A DNA stretch of 32,527 nt from Anaerolineaceae bacterium (GCA_003563055.1 PWSY01000042.1:1-32527), one strand, 5' to 3'. Counted from the stretch's first letter, positions 7,199 to 15,551 are shown. The notes: generated by a model from the sequence alone, not told the origin. A program made the numbers and translations.

Positions 7199-8518
7199 CT
7201 ATGGCGAAAGCCGGGTCGGTCCACGGAACAGAAACACAGATTCACGAATGGTAGATAGATTAAGCAGGATCATTAAAAATCTGCTGAGACCAAACCCGAA
7301 CCCGCCATGAGGGGGTGTGCCATAGCGGAAATAATTGAGGTAATCCTGGATGGTCTCTGGATTAAGGCCTTTTGCTTGAGCCTGTGACTTTAGGATCTCA
7401 TAGCGATGTTCACGCTGTGCGCCGGTAGCGACTTCCAGCCCTTTGCCCAAAAGATCAAAACTGCGGGTGATGGTGCTGTTTTCTGGTTTGAGCATGTGGT
7501 AAAAAGGCCTGGCTTCAAAAGGCCATTCTGTAATGAAGACATAGTCGTGACCAAGGGTTTCCTTAAAGTGAGCACCGAGGGTACGTTCTGCACCAGGGTC
7601 AAGATCAAATTTCTTTTCAGGTGGCAATTGATAGCCAATCTCTTTGAGTAATTCATGCGCTTCAGCCATGGTGATGCGTGGGAAAGGTATTTTTGGCGTT
7701 TGCAGGTGAACATTAAAGGTGGTTTCAATCGCTTGCCCATGTTTTTCGTTGACCTCATTGTAAGTATGAGCCAGCCAATGCTCCATAAAGACCATCACAT
7801 CCTCATGGGAATCAATCCACGACATCTCCATATCAATGCCGGTAAATTCTGTCATGTGGCGAGAAGTAAAAGAGGGATCAGCGCGGAAGACCGGCCCAAT
7901 CTCAAATACCCGTTCGTACCCTGCAGCCATAGCCATTTGTTTGTAAAACTGAGGCGATTGGGCCAGGTAAGCCGTGGTTTCAAAATAGGATAAGCTGAAC
8001 AGTTCTGCGCCGCTTTCGCTGGGCATTCCCATAATTTTAGGTGAATGAATTTCAATGAAGTTGTTGTCCAACCAGTACTGACGCATGGCTTGTTCAGCCG
8101 TTGTTTGAACTTCGAAGATCAACTGGTTGACATCACGACGCAAGTCCAGGTAACGCCAATCCAACCGGAAGTCCTGTTCTGGTAGATAGTCACCGAAGGG
8201 TTCAAAGGGAAGGGGTATTTCGGCCGCATTTTCTATGGAGAGTGTTTCAAGTTGAATTTCAAGACCGCCCAATTTCACAATTTTATTTTCCACAACCTGC
8301 CCGGTAATGGTCAGAGCCGACTCTGTGCCCAGTTTGGAGATCTTTTCAGCCAGTTCAGGATTGCCTTTCTTGTAGTGGGCTACCTGAACCAGGCCGGTGC
8401 GATCACGGATTATTAAGAATTGCATGCTCTTTTGATCACGAAGGGTGTGGAGCCAGCCCTGGATGGCCACCTGCTTACCGACATGTTGATTGAGATCTTT
8501 TATCTGCGTTCTTTCCAT
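7199..8518 (-). CDS. aspS: Archaeal-type aspartyl-tRNA synthetase, probably non-discriminating
   Basis: A 439-residue class II synthetase in the short archaeal/AspRS2 form, lacking the roughly 120-residue insertion of standard bacterial AspRS. Residues 1-110 form the OB-fold anticodon-binding domain. The catalytic domain shows class II motif 2 (FRADPSFTSRHMTEFTGID) and motif 3 near the end (GFGFGLSRFLMILL, then RGPTRLSP). The anticodon-domain segment GWLHT has H24 where discriminating archaeal enzymes carry tryptophan and non-discriminating ones carry histidine. This suggests it charges both tRNA-Asp and tRNA-Asn and depends on the GatCAB amidotransferase, which is not in this window. CAGGAGAAG precedes the ATG. 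Asparaginyl-tRNA synthetase is the alternative name it may receive from automated tools. Confidence 0.85.
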   Translation of the reverse strand: MERTQIKDLNQHVGKQVAIQGWLHTLRDQKSMQFLIIRDRTGLVQVAHYKKGNPELAEKISKLGTESALTITGQVVENKIVKLGGLEIQLETLSIENAAEIPLPFEPFGDYLPEQDFRLDWRYLDLRRDVNQLIFEVQTTAEQAMRQYWLDNNFIEIHSPKIMGMPSESGAELFSLSYFETTAYLAQSPQFYKQMAMAAGYERVFEIGPVFRADPSFTSRHMTEFTGIDMEMSWIDSHEDVMVFMEHWLAHTYNEVNEKHGQAIETTFNVHLQTPKIPFPRITMAEAHELLKEIGYQLPPEKKFDLDPGAERTLGAHFKETLGHDYVFITEWPFEARPFYHMLKPENSTITRSFDLLGKGLEVATGAQREHRYEILKSQAQAKGLNPETIQDYLNYFRYGTPPHGGFGFGLSRFLMILLNLSTIRESVFLFRGPTRLSP

Positions 8519-8579
8519 TTATTTCTTCTCCTGTTTTTGTTGATTTTCCTGTTAAGATAATAAAAAATGAATGTGGTAT

Positions 8580-9599
8580 TTACATTAACTCGCTCGCAGC
8601 ATCGATAGGGCTTATTTTTCTTTGGATCAGATCGGCGATAACTGATTCAAATTTATCCTCGTCAAGGTTTTGTTGCCAGCGATGGACCAGCTTATCCTTG
8701 ATAAGTGCTTCCAGGGCATATCTCAATCGCTGGGTTTCCTTTTGCTCCCATAAACAGGAGGTGACCAGAAAAGACCGATGACATTGGATTGCATTAATTA
8801 AGCCTTCAACCCCTTTGCCTTCGCTGGCAATCGTTTTTAAAATGGGTGTTTTCCAACCTGGTTGTTCTATTGGGACGTAGAACGCTTCACCTGGGAGGTC
8901 ATCACGCAGGTGTTTGCCCAAGGTAAAGAGCTTCCCTTGGCTATTTTGGCCCATTTCAAGCATGGCTTGCAGAGTGTTAGCTGTGTTGTCTGCACCAGGT
9001 CGGTCGGCTTTATTAACCACGAGGATATCTGCAATTTCAAGAATGCCGGCTTTGATCGCCTGGATACCATCCCCCAGGCCGGGTGCATCGACCACGACCA
9101 CGGTGTGGGCAAGGCGTGAGATTTCCACTTCAGCCTGACCAGCGCCTATGGTTTCAACCAAAATTATGTCGAAACCGGCACTATCCAGAATTGTTGCGAA
9201 GGCGGCCGTGTTTTGGGCAATGCCACCGAGGGTACCGCGTGAAGCCATGGAACGAATAAACACGCCTTTATCACCAGCCAGGGCCTGCATGCGAATACGG
9301 TCTCCAAGGAGGGCACCCCCTGTGAATGGGCTGGTGGGGTCTACAGCAATAATGGCAATTTTGGGGGCAGGATTTTCGTCATTTGTTTGTCTGAGCAATT
9401 TAACCAACTGGTTGACGAGTGTACTTTTCCCGGTCCCAGGGGCGCCGGTCATGCCTATCAAATGCGCGTGTCCACTGTATGGGAAGAGAGCCGATTCAAG
9501 CTTTTGACCCTCTGGAGTGCCATTTTCAACTGCGGTCAGGGCGCGTGAAAGGTTTAACCGGTCTCCCTGGCGGATTGCATCTGGGTCAATCTGCGGCAT
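8580..9599 (-). CDS. meaB: MeaB/ArgK G3E-family GTPase (methylmalonyl-CoA mutase chaperone)
   Basis: A 339-residue GTPase that loads and protects adenosylcobalamin in methylmalonyl-CoA mutase-type enzymes. The Walker A loop is GAPGTGKST (residues 52-60). Next come the switch region AVDPTSPFTGGALLGDRIRM, the conserved VETIGAGQAEVEI and the guanine-specificity motif NKAD. The C-terminal helical arm used for dimerisation is present (about 290-339). It starts 2 bases after the stop of the B12-binding subunit gene, so the two are translationally coupled, and no separate strong ribosome binding site is seen. The pairing firmly links it to a B12-dependent acyl-CoA mutase. The large catalytic subunit is not in this window. 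Confidence 0.9.
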   Translation of the reverse strand: MPQIDPDAIRQGDRLNLSRALTAVENGTPEGQKLESALFPYSGHAHLIGMTGAPGTGKSTLVNQLVKLLRQTNDENPAPKIAIIAVDPTSPFTGGALLGDRIRMQALAGDKGVFIRSMASRGTLGGIAQNTAAFATILDSAGFDIILVETIGAGQAEVEISRLAHTVVVVDAPGLGDGIQAIKAGILEIADILVVNKADRPGADNTANTLQAMLEMGQNSQGKLFTLGKHLRDDLPGEAFYVPIEQPGWKTPILKTIASEGKGVEGLINAIQCHRSFLVTSCLWEQKETQRLRYALEALIKDKLVHRWQQNLDEDKFESVIADLIQRKISPIDAASELM

Positions 9600-9601
9600 A
9601 G

Positions 9602-10009
9602 TTAATTGCTCTGCGGGTGTAGGGAATCTTTGATGTCAGCAACGACAATTTGGGTATTGGTCCCTGGACCATAAACTGCAGATACGCCTTTATCCAACAG
9701 CCTGGGAATATCCTTTTGTGGAATGATTCCGCCAACGAAGACCCTAACATCATCAAGGCCATATTCTAATAGTTTTTCCATCACAGCCGGTACCAGTGCA
9801 TTATGCGCACCTGATAGAATGGAAAGCCCAAGCACGTCTACATTTTCCTGTAGGGCTGCTTCAGCAATCATCTCGGGAGTCTGGCGGAGCCCGGTGTAGA
9901 TGACTTCCATGCCAGCATCTCGCAGAGCGCGAGCGATCACCTTGGCGCCACGATCGTGTCCGTCAAGTCCAGGTTTTGCGATCAGCACACGAACTTTTCT
10001 TTGGGTCAT
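9602..10009 (-). CDS. Methylmalonyl-CoA mutase-type B12-binding small subunit
   Basis: A 135-residue free-standing cobalamin-binding domain. The lower-ligand histidine lies in the motif [10 protein letters not shown] (residues 14-23), followed by the nucleotide-tail-binding SILSGAH and the glycine loop VFVGGIIP. Full mutases have this domain at the C-terminus of the large chain; split forms with a separate approximately 130-residue subunit are common in archaea and several bacterial phyla. It is the first gene of the minus-strand block and precedes meaB by 2 bases. Its partner could convert methylmalonyl-CoA and succinyl-CoA or a related isobutyryl/hydroxyisobutyryl substrate. GGAG lies 5 bases before the ATG. 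Confidence 0.9.
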   Translation of the reverse strand: MTQRKVRVLIAKPGLDGHDRGAKVIARALRDAGMEVIYTGLRQTPEMIAEAALQENVDVLGLSILSGAHNALVPAVMEKLLEYGLDDVRVFVGGIIPQKDIPRLLDKGVSAVYGPGTNTQIVVADIKDSLHPQSN

Positions 10010-10041
10010 TCAATGCTCCATAAGGTTCTATTGCAACTCTG

Positions 10042-10047
10042 ATTATA
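10042..10047 (-). promoter_or_regulatory. Probable -10 box for the B12 subunit-meaB-aspS-prs-kamA transcript
   Basis: A perfect TATAAT on the minus strand lies 32 bases before the ATG at 10009 and would give a leader of about 25 bases including GGAG. No good -35 match is seen, so this is moderately supported. Confidence 0.4.
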
Positions 10048-10104
10048 CCGCGTTCACTGATATAAAAACTGAAATTCATGTTGATATTAGGCGCTTTCTC
10101 TTAC

Positions 10105-10133
10105 TTGCTTAGAACAGGAAGATTAATTAGAAT
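10105..10133 (+). promoter_or_regulatory. Predicted promoter of the small membrane protein/Vps62-like pair
   Basis: TTGCTT (10105-10110) and TAGAAT (10128-10133) are separated by exactly 17 bases. Transcription would start near 10140, about 30 bases before the ATG at 10171. It is arranged back to back with the -10 box at 10042-10047. Confidence 0.45.
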
Positions 10134-10170
10134 GAAGGAGTTGTTGATTTTGAATCTTTTGGAATAACAA

Positions 10171-10668
10171 ATGCCTGAACATAAACAAACCCACCCCCGG
10201 TTGATCACCCTGATGATCGTCTTGTTATTACTACAGGGGCCAGTGCTATTGTTTCTGGCGCTGAACCTGTTGACAGAGCATTGGTCTTTTCTGTTTTCAT
10301 GGCCGGTTTTTATAACTGAACTTGAGCGTGCGTTTTCTCTGGTGGTAAGTACGCCAGGTGAACTGGTTGAAGATGCGATTCTGTTCTATAACATGGTCGC
10401 TTTTGGCATCTTGTCTGTGGCTGCAGTGATTGCAGTGTTTTCTGGTCTGACAATCAGACGGGGTGGTGCTTTATCGTGGATCATGGGTTTAATCGCCCAG
10501 ATAGCAACACTTATGACGGCTATCTGGTTATATATGATCTATAAGCCTGCCCAGGCCTTCTGGTTGATGGGAATTGGGATCTTGATGGTACTTTACTTGA
10601 ATAATGCGGATGTGCGTCAATGGCTTTTGCGGCACAATGGGTTGTCTGATGGGGATGATCATGCCTGA
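10171..10668 (+). CDS. Four-helix membrane protein, unknown function
   Basis: A 165-residue integral membrane protein. After a short polar N-terminus, hydrophobic helices are visible at about residues 11-33, 66-88, 97-118 and 124-142, followed by an acidic cytoplasmic-type tail (SDGDDHA). The region between helices 1 and 2 is amphipathic and may face outside. The ribosome binding site is weak (GGA only). Its stop overlaps the start of the following large gene by 8 bases, which indicates coupled translation and probably a shared membrane role. I do not recognise the family. Confidence 0.7.
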   Translation: MPEHKQTHPRLITLMIVLLLLQGPVLLFLALNLLTEHWSFLFSWPVFITELERAFSLVVSTPGELVEDAILFYNMVAFGILSVAAVIAVFSGLTIRRGGALSWIMGLIAQIATLMTAIWLYMIYKPAQAFWLMGIGILMVLYLNNADVRQWLLRHNGLSDGDDHA

Positions 10669-12502
10669 GATTAACCAAAAGGCACTTTTGCAGCGTTTTG
10701 AGCCTGTTTTGAGATTTATGCATGGTGAGCGTTTTTTGCCATACAACGTGGATGATTATGTGGCAGAAGCTAGTTTGTGGGTAAAAGAGCACAACAAACC
10801 ACCGGAGGAGATAATATCAGAGTCCGAATTGGATCTGTCAGACCTGGGGTCTATCCGTCTGGAAGGTGTTCGAAGGGTATATTATTTGCAGTTCATTTCG
10901 CCTGTCAACTTGGCTGAAATGGCTGAATTAAAGATCAAAGAACTGCGGGAAAGCGTTAAAACGCGCAAATTCAAGCCGGCCAGAAGCCGGTTGGCCAGGG
11001 TGGGGTACCTTGCAAGACTGGTTGACGCCGCTTTTTCGCTGGCTTTACTGCTGCGTGGCCGTGTGCCAGGTGATTCGAAAACAGCCGCTGAGATCACATT
11101 TGAGCGTATGCTTTCGAACAAACGCTCATTCAAATATTATGGCAGGGTTGTTCAACAAAGTGGTTGGACCATTTTACAATACTGGTATTTTTATCCTTTT
11201 AATGACTGGCGCAGCAGTTTCTATGGTGCCAATGACCACGAAGCAGACTGGGAGATGGTAAACATCTATTGTTATCAGGACTCGGATAAAGTCACTAAGC
11301 CGGCCTGGGTTGCCTATGCCTGTCATAATTACTCGGGGGATGACCTTCGGCGACACTGGGATGACCCTGAGCTGGAGAAAGTCGGTGAGCATCCGGTGGT
11401 GTATGTTGGGGGTGGGTCTCATGCCAGTTATTTTCAACAAGGCGAATATTTAACCCAGCTCAGCCTGCCATTCCTCAAGCCCTACAGAAATGTCATCTCG
11501 GTGATTGACAAATTATTAAGAAAGCTGTTTCGAGAAAACAATACTGCAGAGGGTGATGAGAGCGAAAAAAGTCAGCTGTTTACAATTCCTTTTGTAGATT
11601 ATGCATTGGGAGATGGCTTTTCTATAGGGCCTGGATGTGATCAAGTCTGGGATACGCCAGGGTTGATTGAGCCCGCGCCAGATTGGGTGGTAAATTTCAG
11701 GGGGTTGTGGGGATTTTATGCTAAGGATCCCTTTTCAGGAGAGGATGCACCTGCTGGGCCGCGCTACAATCGCGATGGATCGGTGCGGCATGCCTGGTTT
11801 GATCCGCTTGGGTGGGCTGGGATGGAGAAGGTGGTGTCACCGATCGAAAAGGAAGCGATTTTTGAGGTCAGGAAAGCGGGCATTCGTTCAGAAATAATGT
11901 CTCTCAATAAAGAAATTAAGTGGTTGCAGGATGTGCATTACCAGCGTGGGATAGATTTTGCCGCCATTCGAGATGTCTCGTACTTGCAGAAGGAGGCCCT
12001 GGCCATCCGCGAATTGCTGGAGGAGGAACGGATGCTCCTGGCGGAGAAACGTCATCGTTTGACAATTGAGACTGCGATGTTGGAGGCTATGGAACGGCAT
12101 TCAGAAAGCGTCTTGCGGGAAAACCAGTTGTCGATTCGTGCGCATATCAAGCGTCCACATCAACCTCAGAGCAAAAAAGACCTGCGCTTCAGTGGATTGG
12201 CTGAGGTTTGGGCGGCTGTCAGCATCGGCATGATGATGATGGCGGTGGTTTTGCTGATCGTCTTTGCGCGTCAATTCTTGCTGGTTGGGTTGAGTGGTTT
12301 ATTGCTGGTAATGATCACGTTTGAGGCGGCTTTTCGCCGGAAGTTGGCAGGGTTGGTTCGCTGGATTGCGGTTGCCCTGGCATTTGTGGGCGTGTTGATC
12401 TTTTTGTTTGAATTTTTGTGGTTCTTCTTGTTGGCCCTGGTCATGGTGGTGGGTTTCTACATGATCGTGGAAAACTTGCGAGAATTATTCGCAAGGAAAT
12501 GA
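10661..12502 (+). CDS. Vps62-like protein with coiled coil and C-terminal membrane anchor
   Basis: A 613-residue protein. Residues about 150-400 resemble the Vps62/DUF946 family, with the order WYFYPFND, then NDHEADWEMV, YACHNYSGDD, and HPVVYVGGGSHASYF; the conserved histidines and aspartates suggest a buried polar or catalytic centre. Residues about 415-500 are charged and likely coiled coil. Residues about 520-610 contain four hydrophobic helices that anchor the protein. The ATG at 10661 is chosen because GGGGATG precedes it; upstream in-frame ATGs fall deeper in the previous gene. The biochemical function of Vps62-like domains is not established, so only the family is proposed. It ends at a strong terminator. 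Confidence 0.7.
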   Translation: MPEINQKALLQRFEPVLRFMHGERFLPYNVDDYVAEASLWVKEHNKPPEEIISESELDLSDLGSIRLEGVRRVYYLQFISPVNLAEMAELKIKELRESVKTRKFKPARSRLARVGYLARLVDAAFSLALLLRGRVPGDSKTAAEITFERMLSNKRSFKYYGRVVQQSGWTILQYWYFYPFNDWRSSFYGANDHEADWEMVNIYCYQDSDKVTKPAWVAYACHNYSGDDLRRHWDDPELEKVGEHPVVYVGGGSHASYFQQGEYLTQLSLPFLKPYRNVISVIDKLLRKLFRENNTAEGDESEKSQLFTIPFVDYALGDGFSIGPGCDQVWDTPGLIEPAPDWVVNFRGLWGFYAKDPFSGEDAPAGPRYNRDGSVRHAWFDPLGWAGMEKVVSPIEKEAIFEVRKAGIRSEIMSLNKEIKWLQDVHYQRGIDFAAIRDVSYLQKEALAIRELLEEERMLLAEKRHRLTIETAMLEAMERHSESVLRENQLSIRAHIKRPHQPQSKKDLRFSGLAEVWAAVSIGMMMMAVVLLIVFARQFLLVGLSGLLLVMITFEAAFRRKLAGLVRWIAVALAFVGVLIFLFEFLWFFLLALVMVVGFYMIVENLRELFARK

Positions 12503-12515
12503 CCAGACTCAAAAA

Positions 12516-12551
12516 CCCTGCAATCAATCATTGATTGCAGGGAAATATTTT
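12516..12551. terminator. Bidirectional intrinsic terminator between convergent genes
   Basis: CCCTGCAATCAAT (12516-12528) and ATTGATTGCAGGG (12530-12542) form a perfect 13-base-pair stem around a single C; the innermost pairs would open to make the loop. On the plus strand AAATATTTT follows, and on the minus strand TTTTTGAG follows, so it can end both the Vps62-like gene and the flavin reductase gene. Confidence 0.85.
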
Positions 12552-13078
12552 CAGACGCGATATTTATCAACCCCAAAAGTTTTTAGAATTTCACCATAAT
12601 AAATGCGATGAAAATCTTTATCTGGGTAATGGTGATCTATCGACTCAACTAAGAAATTGGCTGGGTTGAGGTCGTTGGCATAAATCTTCCGACATTCGAT
12701 GACGATTTCAGCTTCTTTAAAGGATGGGGCTGGAACGACATTGGAAGGTTCAGGGGTCAGGCCGGCTGCGGCAATTTTGTCACCGTCACGACCGGAACGA
12801 GTCCCTAAAAGGGTTAAGGCATCCCGGTATTGATCAGGGAATGCTGACAGGGTGAAGGTATCGTATTCCTCCATAAATTGGAAGGTGTAACGAGATGGTC
12901 TCACAGCGACAAAGGCAAAGGGTTTGGACCACATCGTGCCAAGAGCACCCCAACCGATGGTCATGGTGTTGAAATGGTTTTTCGCGTAGTCACCGGCGGT
13001 TAATAGAAGCCATTGCGTGCCAAAAAGATGGTGAGGCTGGTTTTGTAACTGGTTGATGTCGATGGGTTTTCTTTGCAT
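12551..13078 (-). CDS. Flavin reductase-like (FMN-binding split-barrel) protein
   Basis: A 175-residue cytoplasmic protein of the flavin reductase-like family. It shows the fold's signature course: LLTAGDYAKNHFNTMTIGWG near the N-terminus (FMN-contacting loop), then WSKPFAFVAVRPSRYTFQF and FTLSAFP. Relatives either reduce flavin with NAD(P)H or bind FMN as small electron-transfer proteins. It is shorter than flavoredoxins with extra domains and has no cysteine pair. AAGGAG lies 5-6 bases before the ATG. It is transcribed alone and ends at the shared terminator. The exact substrate cannot be named. Confidence 0.85.
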   Translation of the reverse strand: MQRKPIDINQLQNQPHHLFGTQWLLLTAGDYAKNHFNTMTIGWGALGTMWSKPFAFVAVRPSRYTFQFMEEYDTFTLSAFPDQYRDALTLLGTRSGRDGDKIAAAGLTPEPSNVVPAPSFKEAEIVIECRKIYANDLNPANFLVESIDHHYPDKDFHRIYYGEILKTFGVDKYRV

Positions 13079-13100
13079 GGTTTCTCCTTTAACTATTTTT

Positions 13101-13130
13101 ACTATGATGATACCATCAAATTTGCGCCAA
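13101..13130 (-). promoter_or_regulatory. Possible promoter of the flavin reductase-like gene
   Basis: On the minus strand TTGGCG (13125-13130) and CATAGT (13101-13106) are 18 bases apart. An overlapping extended -10 (TGGTATCAT) between them is an alternative. Confidence 0.3.
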
Positions 13131-13191
13131 CTGCTTATAGCACAAGAAAGTTTCGCTTTTTTATTATGGTGGTTTTAATGCTGAAATAATG

Positions 13192-13254
13192 TTACTACTC
13201 AGTCTAGAAGGGAATTTGGGAGTTTGATACGCCCAACCTTCAGCAACAGGGCTG
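13192..13254 (-). repeat. Dispersed intergenic repeat, copy B
   Basis: The reverse complement runs from CAGCCCTGTTGCTGAAGGTT to CTTCTAGACTGAGTAGTAA and matches copy A (3662-3719) over almost its whole length, with about five extra bases in the middle. The two copies are in opposite orientation and 9.5 kb apart, and both lie between divergent genes. Together with the promoter at 13101-13130 this accounts for most of the 300-base gap before ruvB. Confidence 0.65.
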
Positions 13255-13366
13255 CCCGAGGTGTTATGAAATATTTTGGTTAGGAAAAAGAAAAATTAGA
13301 TTATGGATCATATTTCTTTTAGTTTTTTCTGGGCGTGCACTGGGATATAAAGGATGGATGTTCGGG

Positions 13367-13372
13367 TATAAT
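13367..13372 (+). promoter_or_regulatory. TATAAT box immediately upstream of ruvB
   Basis: A perfect TATAAT ends 7 bases before the first ATG at 13380, so transcription would begin at or next to the start codon (leaderless). No -35 box is recognisable. A GAGG at 13374-13377 could instead act as a ribosome binding site for the second ATG at 13383 if the real promoter is further upstream. Confidence 0.35.
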
Positions 13373-13379
13373 CGAGGCT

Positions 13380-14411
13380 ATGATGGCAGAATCAAAAAGT
13401 CGTATTCATGATGGTGAGCAACGACCCGAAGACCACTTTGATTCAGCATTAAGACCGGCTTATCTCTCAGAGATGATCGGTCAGACACAGATCAAAGATA
13501 ATCTAAAAATATTGATCGAAGCAGCAAAGTTACGATCAGAAGCGTTGGATCATGTCCTTTTTTATGGGCCCCCGGGGCTTGGCAAGACGACCTTGGCCCA
13601 TATTCTGGCTAATGAGATGACTGTTAGCATCAAAATAACCTCAGGTCCGGCCATCGAAAGGGCTGGGGACCTGGCAGCCATCCTCACCAATCTTCATCAA
13701 GGGGATATTTTATTCATTGATGAAATCCACCGTCTGGGCAGGGTTGTTGAAGAAGTGCTCTACCCGGCCATGGAAGATTTTTCACTGGATATTGTGATCG
13801 GCAAAGGGCCTGCGGCGCGTTCCATTCGGCTGAAGCTGCCCCATATTACGGTGGTCGGTGCCACCACCCGACTGGCATTGGTGACCTCGCCATTACGGGC
13901 CCGGTTTGGCGCGACCTATCGCCTGGATTATTACGACATCGATTCTTTGATTGCCATTGTGCAGCGTGGGGCTGGTTTGCTTAATATTGAATACAATGGG
14001 CAAGGGGTGGAAGAGATTGCCAAACGCGCCCGGGGGACTCCCAGAGTGGCATTAAGAATGTTGCGCCGGGTACGAGATTATGCACAGGTGAGGGCGGACG
14101 GTAAAATTAACGGCCCGGTTTCCAAGGCTGCATTAGACTTGCTTAACATTGATGTGCTGGGCCTGGATGACCTTGACCGGCGTGTGCTCCTATGCGTGAT
14201 TGAGAAATATAGCGGTGGTCCGGTTGGTTTGAACACGATCGCTGCCTCTGTCAGCGAAGAACCCGATACGATCATGGATGTCGTAGAACCTTATCTTTTA
14301 CAGTTGGGCTTCCTGGAGCGTACTTCTCAAGGGCGGCAGGTAACCCGGCATGCATACGAACACCTGGGGATAGATTTTCGCGATAATAATACCCAGCAGA
14401 AATTGTTTTAA
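13380..14411 (+). CDS. ruvB: Holliday junction branch-migration ATPase RuvB
   Basis: A 343-residue AAA+ motor that, with RuvA, drives branch migration of Holliday junctions in recombination repair. Near residues 50-70 is Walker [10 protein letters not shown], then Walker B DEIH, sensor 1 GATTR and the arginine-finger region SPLRARFG. The C-terminal winged helix that touches DNA contains [16 protein letters not shown] and ends at [13 protein letters not shown]. The length fits the family. Two adjacent ATGs (13380, 13383) could serve as start; an in-frame GTG at 13335 is less likely because RuvB rarely has a longer N-terminus. ruvA and ruvC are absent from the window. queA follows 15 bases after the stop, a common ruvB-queA pairing in bacteria. 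Confidence 0.95.
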   Translation: MMAESKSRIHDGEQRPEDHFDSALRPAYLSEMIGQTQIKDNLKILIEAAKLRSEALDHVLFYGPPGLGKTTLAHILANEMTVSIKITSGPAIERAGDLAAILTNLHQGDILFIDEIHRLGRVVEEVLYPAMEDFSLDIVIGKGPAARSIRLKLPHITVVGATTRLALVTSPLRARFGATYRLDYYDIDSLIAIVQRGAGLLNIEYNGQGVEEIAKRARGTPRVALRMLRRVRDYAQVRADGKINGPVSKAALDLLNIDVLGLDDLDRRVLLCVIEKYSGGPVGLNTIAASVSEEPDTIMDVVEPYLLQLGFLERTSQGRQVTRHAYEHLGIDFRDNNTQQKLF

Positions 14412-14426
14412 GCGGGCAGGTTAATT

Positions 14427-15449
14427 GTGCAAACCAGTGATTTTGACTACAACCTGCCCCAGGATCGGATTGCACAGACCCCGATCTCACCGCGGCATAA
14501 GTCCCGCTTGATGGTGGTCAATCGCGCAGATGAGTCAATCAAGCATTCCACATTCTGGCATATCGATCAGTTTTTGAGACCTGGTGACCTTTTGGTCATC
14601 AATGAGACCAAAGTTATCCCGGCAAGGATCTATGCACGAAAGCGGCCAGGCGGTGGCAGGGTGGAACTATTGCTCCTCAAACAACAAGGAACCCATACGT
14701 GGACTGCTCTGGTGGGGGGCAAAGGGTTAATTACAGGCCGTGAACTGACGATCAAGGACGGGCCTGATGTGGAAATTGTTAAAGAACTGGCCGGCCCCAA
14801 GCGTCTGATTCAATTCAGCGACCCAATAGAATTATATATAGACCATGTAGGAAAAATGCCGTTGCCACCGTATATTCACAAAACTTTGGAAGATTCTGAT
14901 CGATATCAGACAGTGTATGCCAAATCACCGGGTTCTGTAGCAGCACCGACTGCCGGCCTGCATTTCACCCCTGAATTGATGGACAAATTAAGCGGTCAAG
15001 GGGTCGGTTTTACCAGAATAACATTGCATGTTGGTCTGGACACCTTTGCACCGGTTACGGAATCAGATCCTGCAGAGCATGAAATTCATACCGAGTGGTG
15101 TGAATTAGCTGAAAATGCGGCCGAAACCATCTGTGCTGTTCAAAAAGCTGGTGGTAGGATTATTGCGGTTGGTACGACCAGCGTCCGCACCCTGGAAACT
15201 GCAGCACAAACAGCAAATGAAAGCCAGGTTGTGATGCAGTACAGCGGTTCAACCGGTTTGTTTATACTTCCGGGATATCGATTCCGGGCGGTGGATGCGC
15301 TGGTGACAAATTTCCATTTACCAAAGTCGACATTATTAATGTTGGTCAGTGCCTTTGCCAATCGTGATATCATCTTAAATGCTTATCAACAAGCAGTAGA
15401 CGAAAAATATCGCTTTTATTCATTTGGCGATGCGATGTTAATCTTGTGA
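14427..15449 (+). CDS. queA: tRNA preQ1(34) S-adenosylmethionine ribosyltransferase-isomerase
   Basis: A 340-residue enzyme that transfers and rearranges the ribosyl part of S-adenosylmethionine onto preQ1 at the wobble position of tRNA, giving epoxyqueuosine. The N-terminus FDYNLPQDRIAQTPISPRHKSR (split here only by eye) is the family's clear signature. Other conserved parts are LLVINETKVIPAR, AAPTAGLHFT, GVGFTRITLHVGLDTF, and VGTTSVRTLE with TNFHLPKSTLLMLVSAF near the end. The GTG at 14427 is the start: it leads straight into QTSDFDY and has AGG 6 bases upstream. The length is normal (about 340-350). It is coupled to ruvB. Queuosine precursor synthesis genes are not nearby, so preQ1 may come from elsewhere in the genome or from uptake. 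Confidence 0.95.
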   Translation: MQTSDFDYNLPQDRIAQTPISPRHKSRLMVVNRADESIKHSTFWHIDQFLRPGDLLVINETKVIPARIYARKRPGGGRVELLLLKQQGTHTWTALVGGKGLITGRELTIKDGPDVEIVKELAGPKRLIQFSDPIELYIDHVGKMPLPPYIHKTLEDSDRYQTVYAKSPGSVAAPTAGLHFTPELMDKLSGQGVGFTRITLHVGLDTFAPVTESDPAEHEIHTEWCELAENAAETICAVQKAGGRIIAVGTTSVRTLETAAQTANESQVVMQYSGSTGLFILPGYRFRAVDALVTNFHLPKSTLLMLVSAFANRDIILNAYQQAVDEKYRFYSFGDAMLIL

Positions 15450-15522
15450 ACTGATTTTGGTTTAATTATTGCATCTGAATAATCAAATGATTAATATTTA
15501 ATAATTTTCTTATAAAAAATAG

Positions 15523-15551
15523 TTTTTATTCGCAGGATAAAATGCTATAAT
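15523..15551 (+). promoter_or_regulatory. Predicted clpC promoter with extended -10
   Basis: TGCTATAAT (15543-15551) is a perfect extended -10 element, with a weak TTTTTA at 15523-15528 placed 17 bases upstream. Transcription would start near 15558 and give a leader of about 50 bases. No CIRCE or CtsR-type repeat is visible near it. Confidence 0.55.

Noticed and set aside
9148-9507. 119-residue plus-strand frame antisense to meaB
   Set aside because: Shadow frame of a clear GTPase gene; no ribosome binding site and no recognisable motif.
10132-10167. An 11-codon leader-like frame (MKELLILNLLE) before the gene at 10171
   Set aside because: It begins inside the predicted -10 box and has no ribosome binding site, so it would probably not be transcribed in full.
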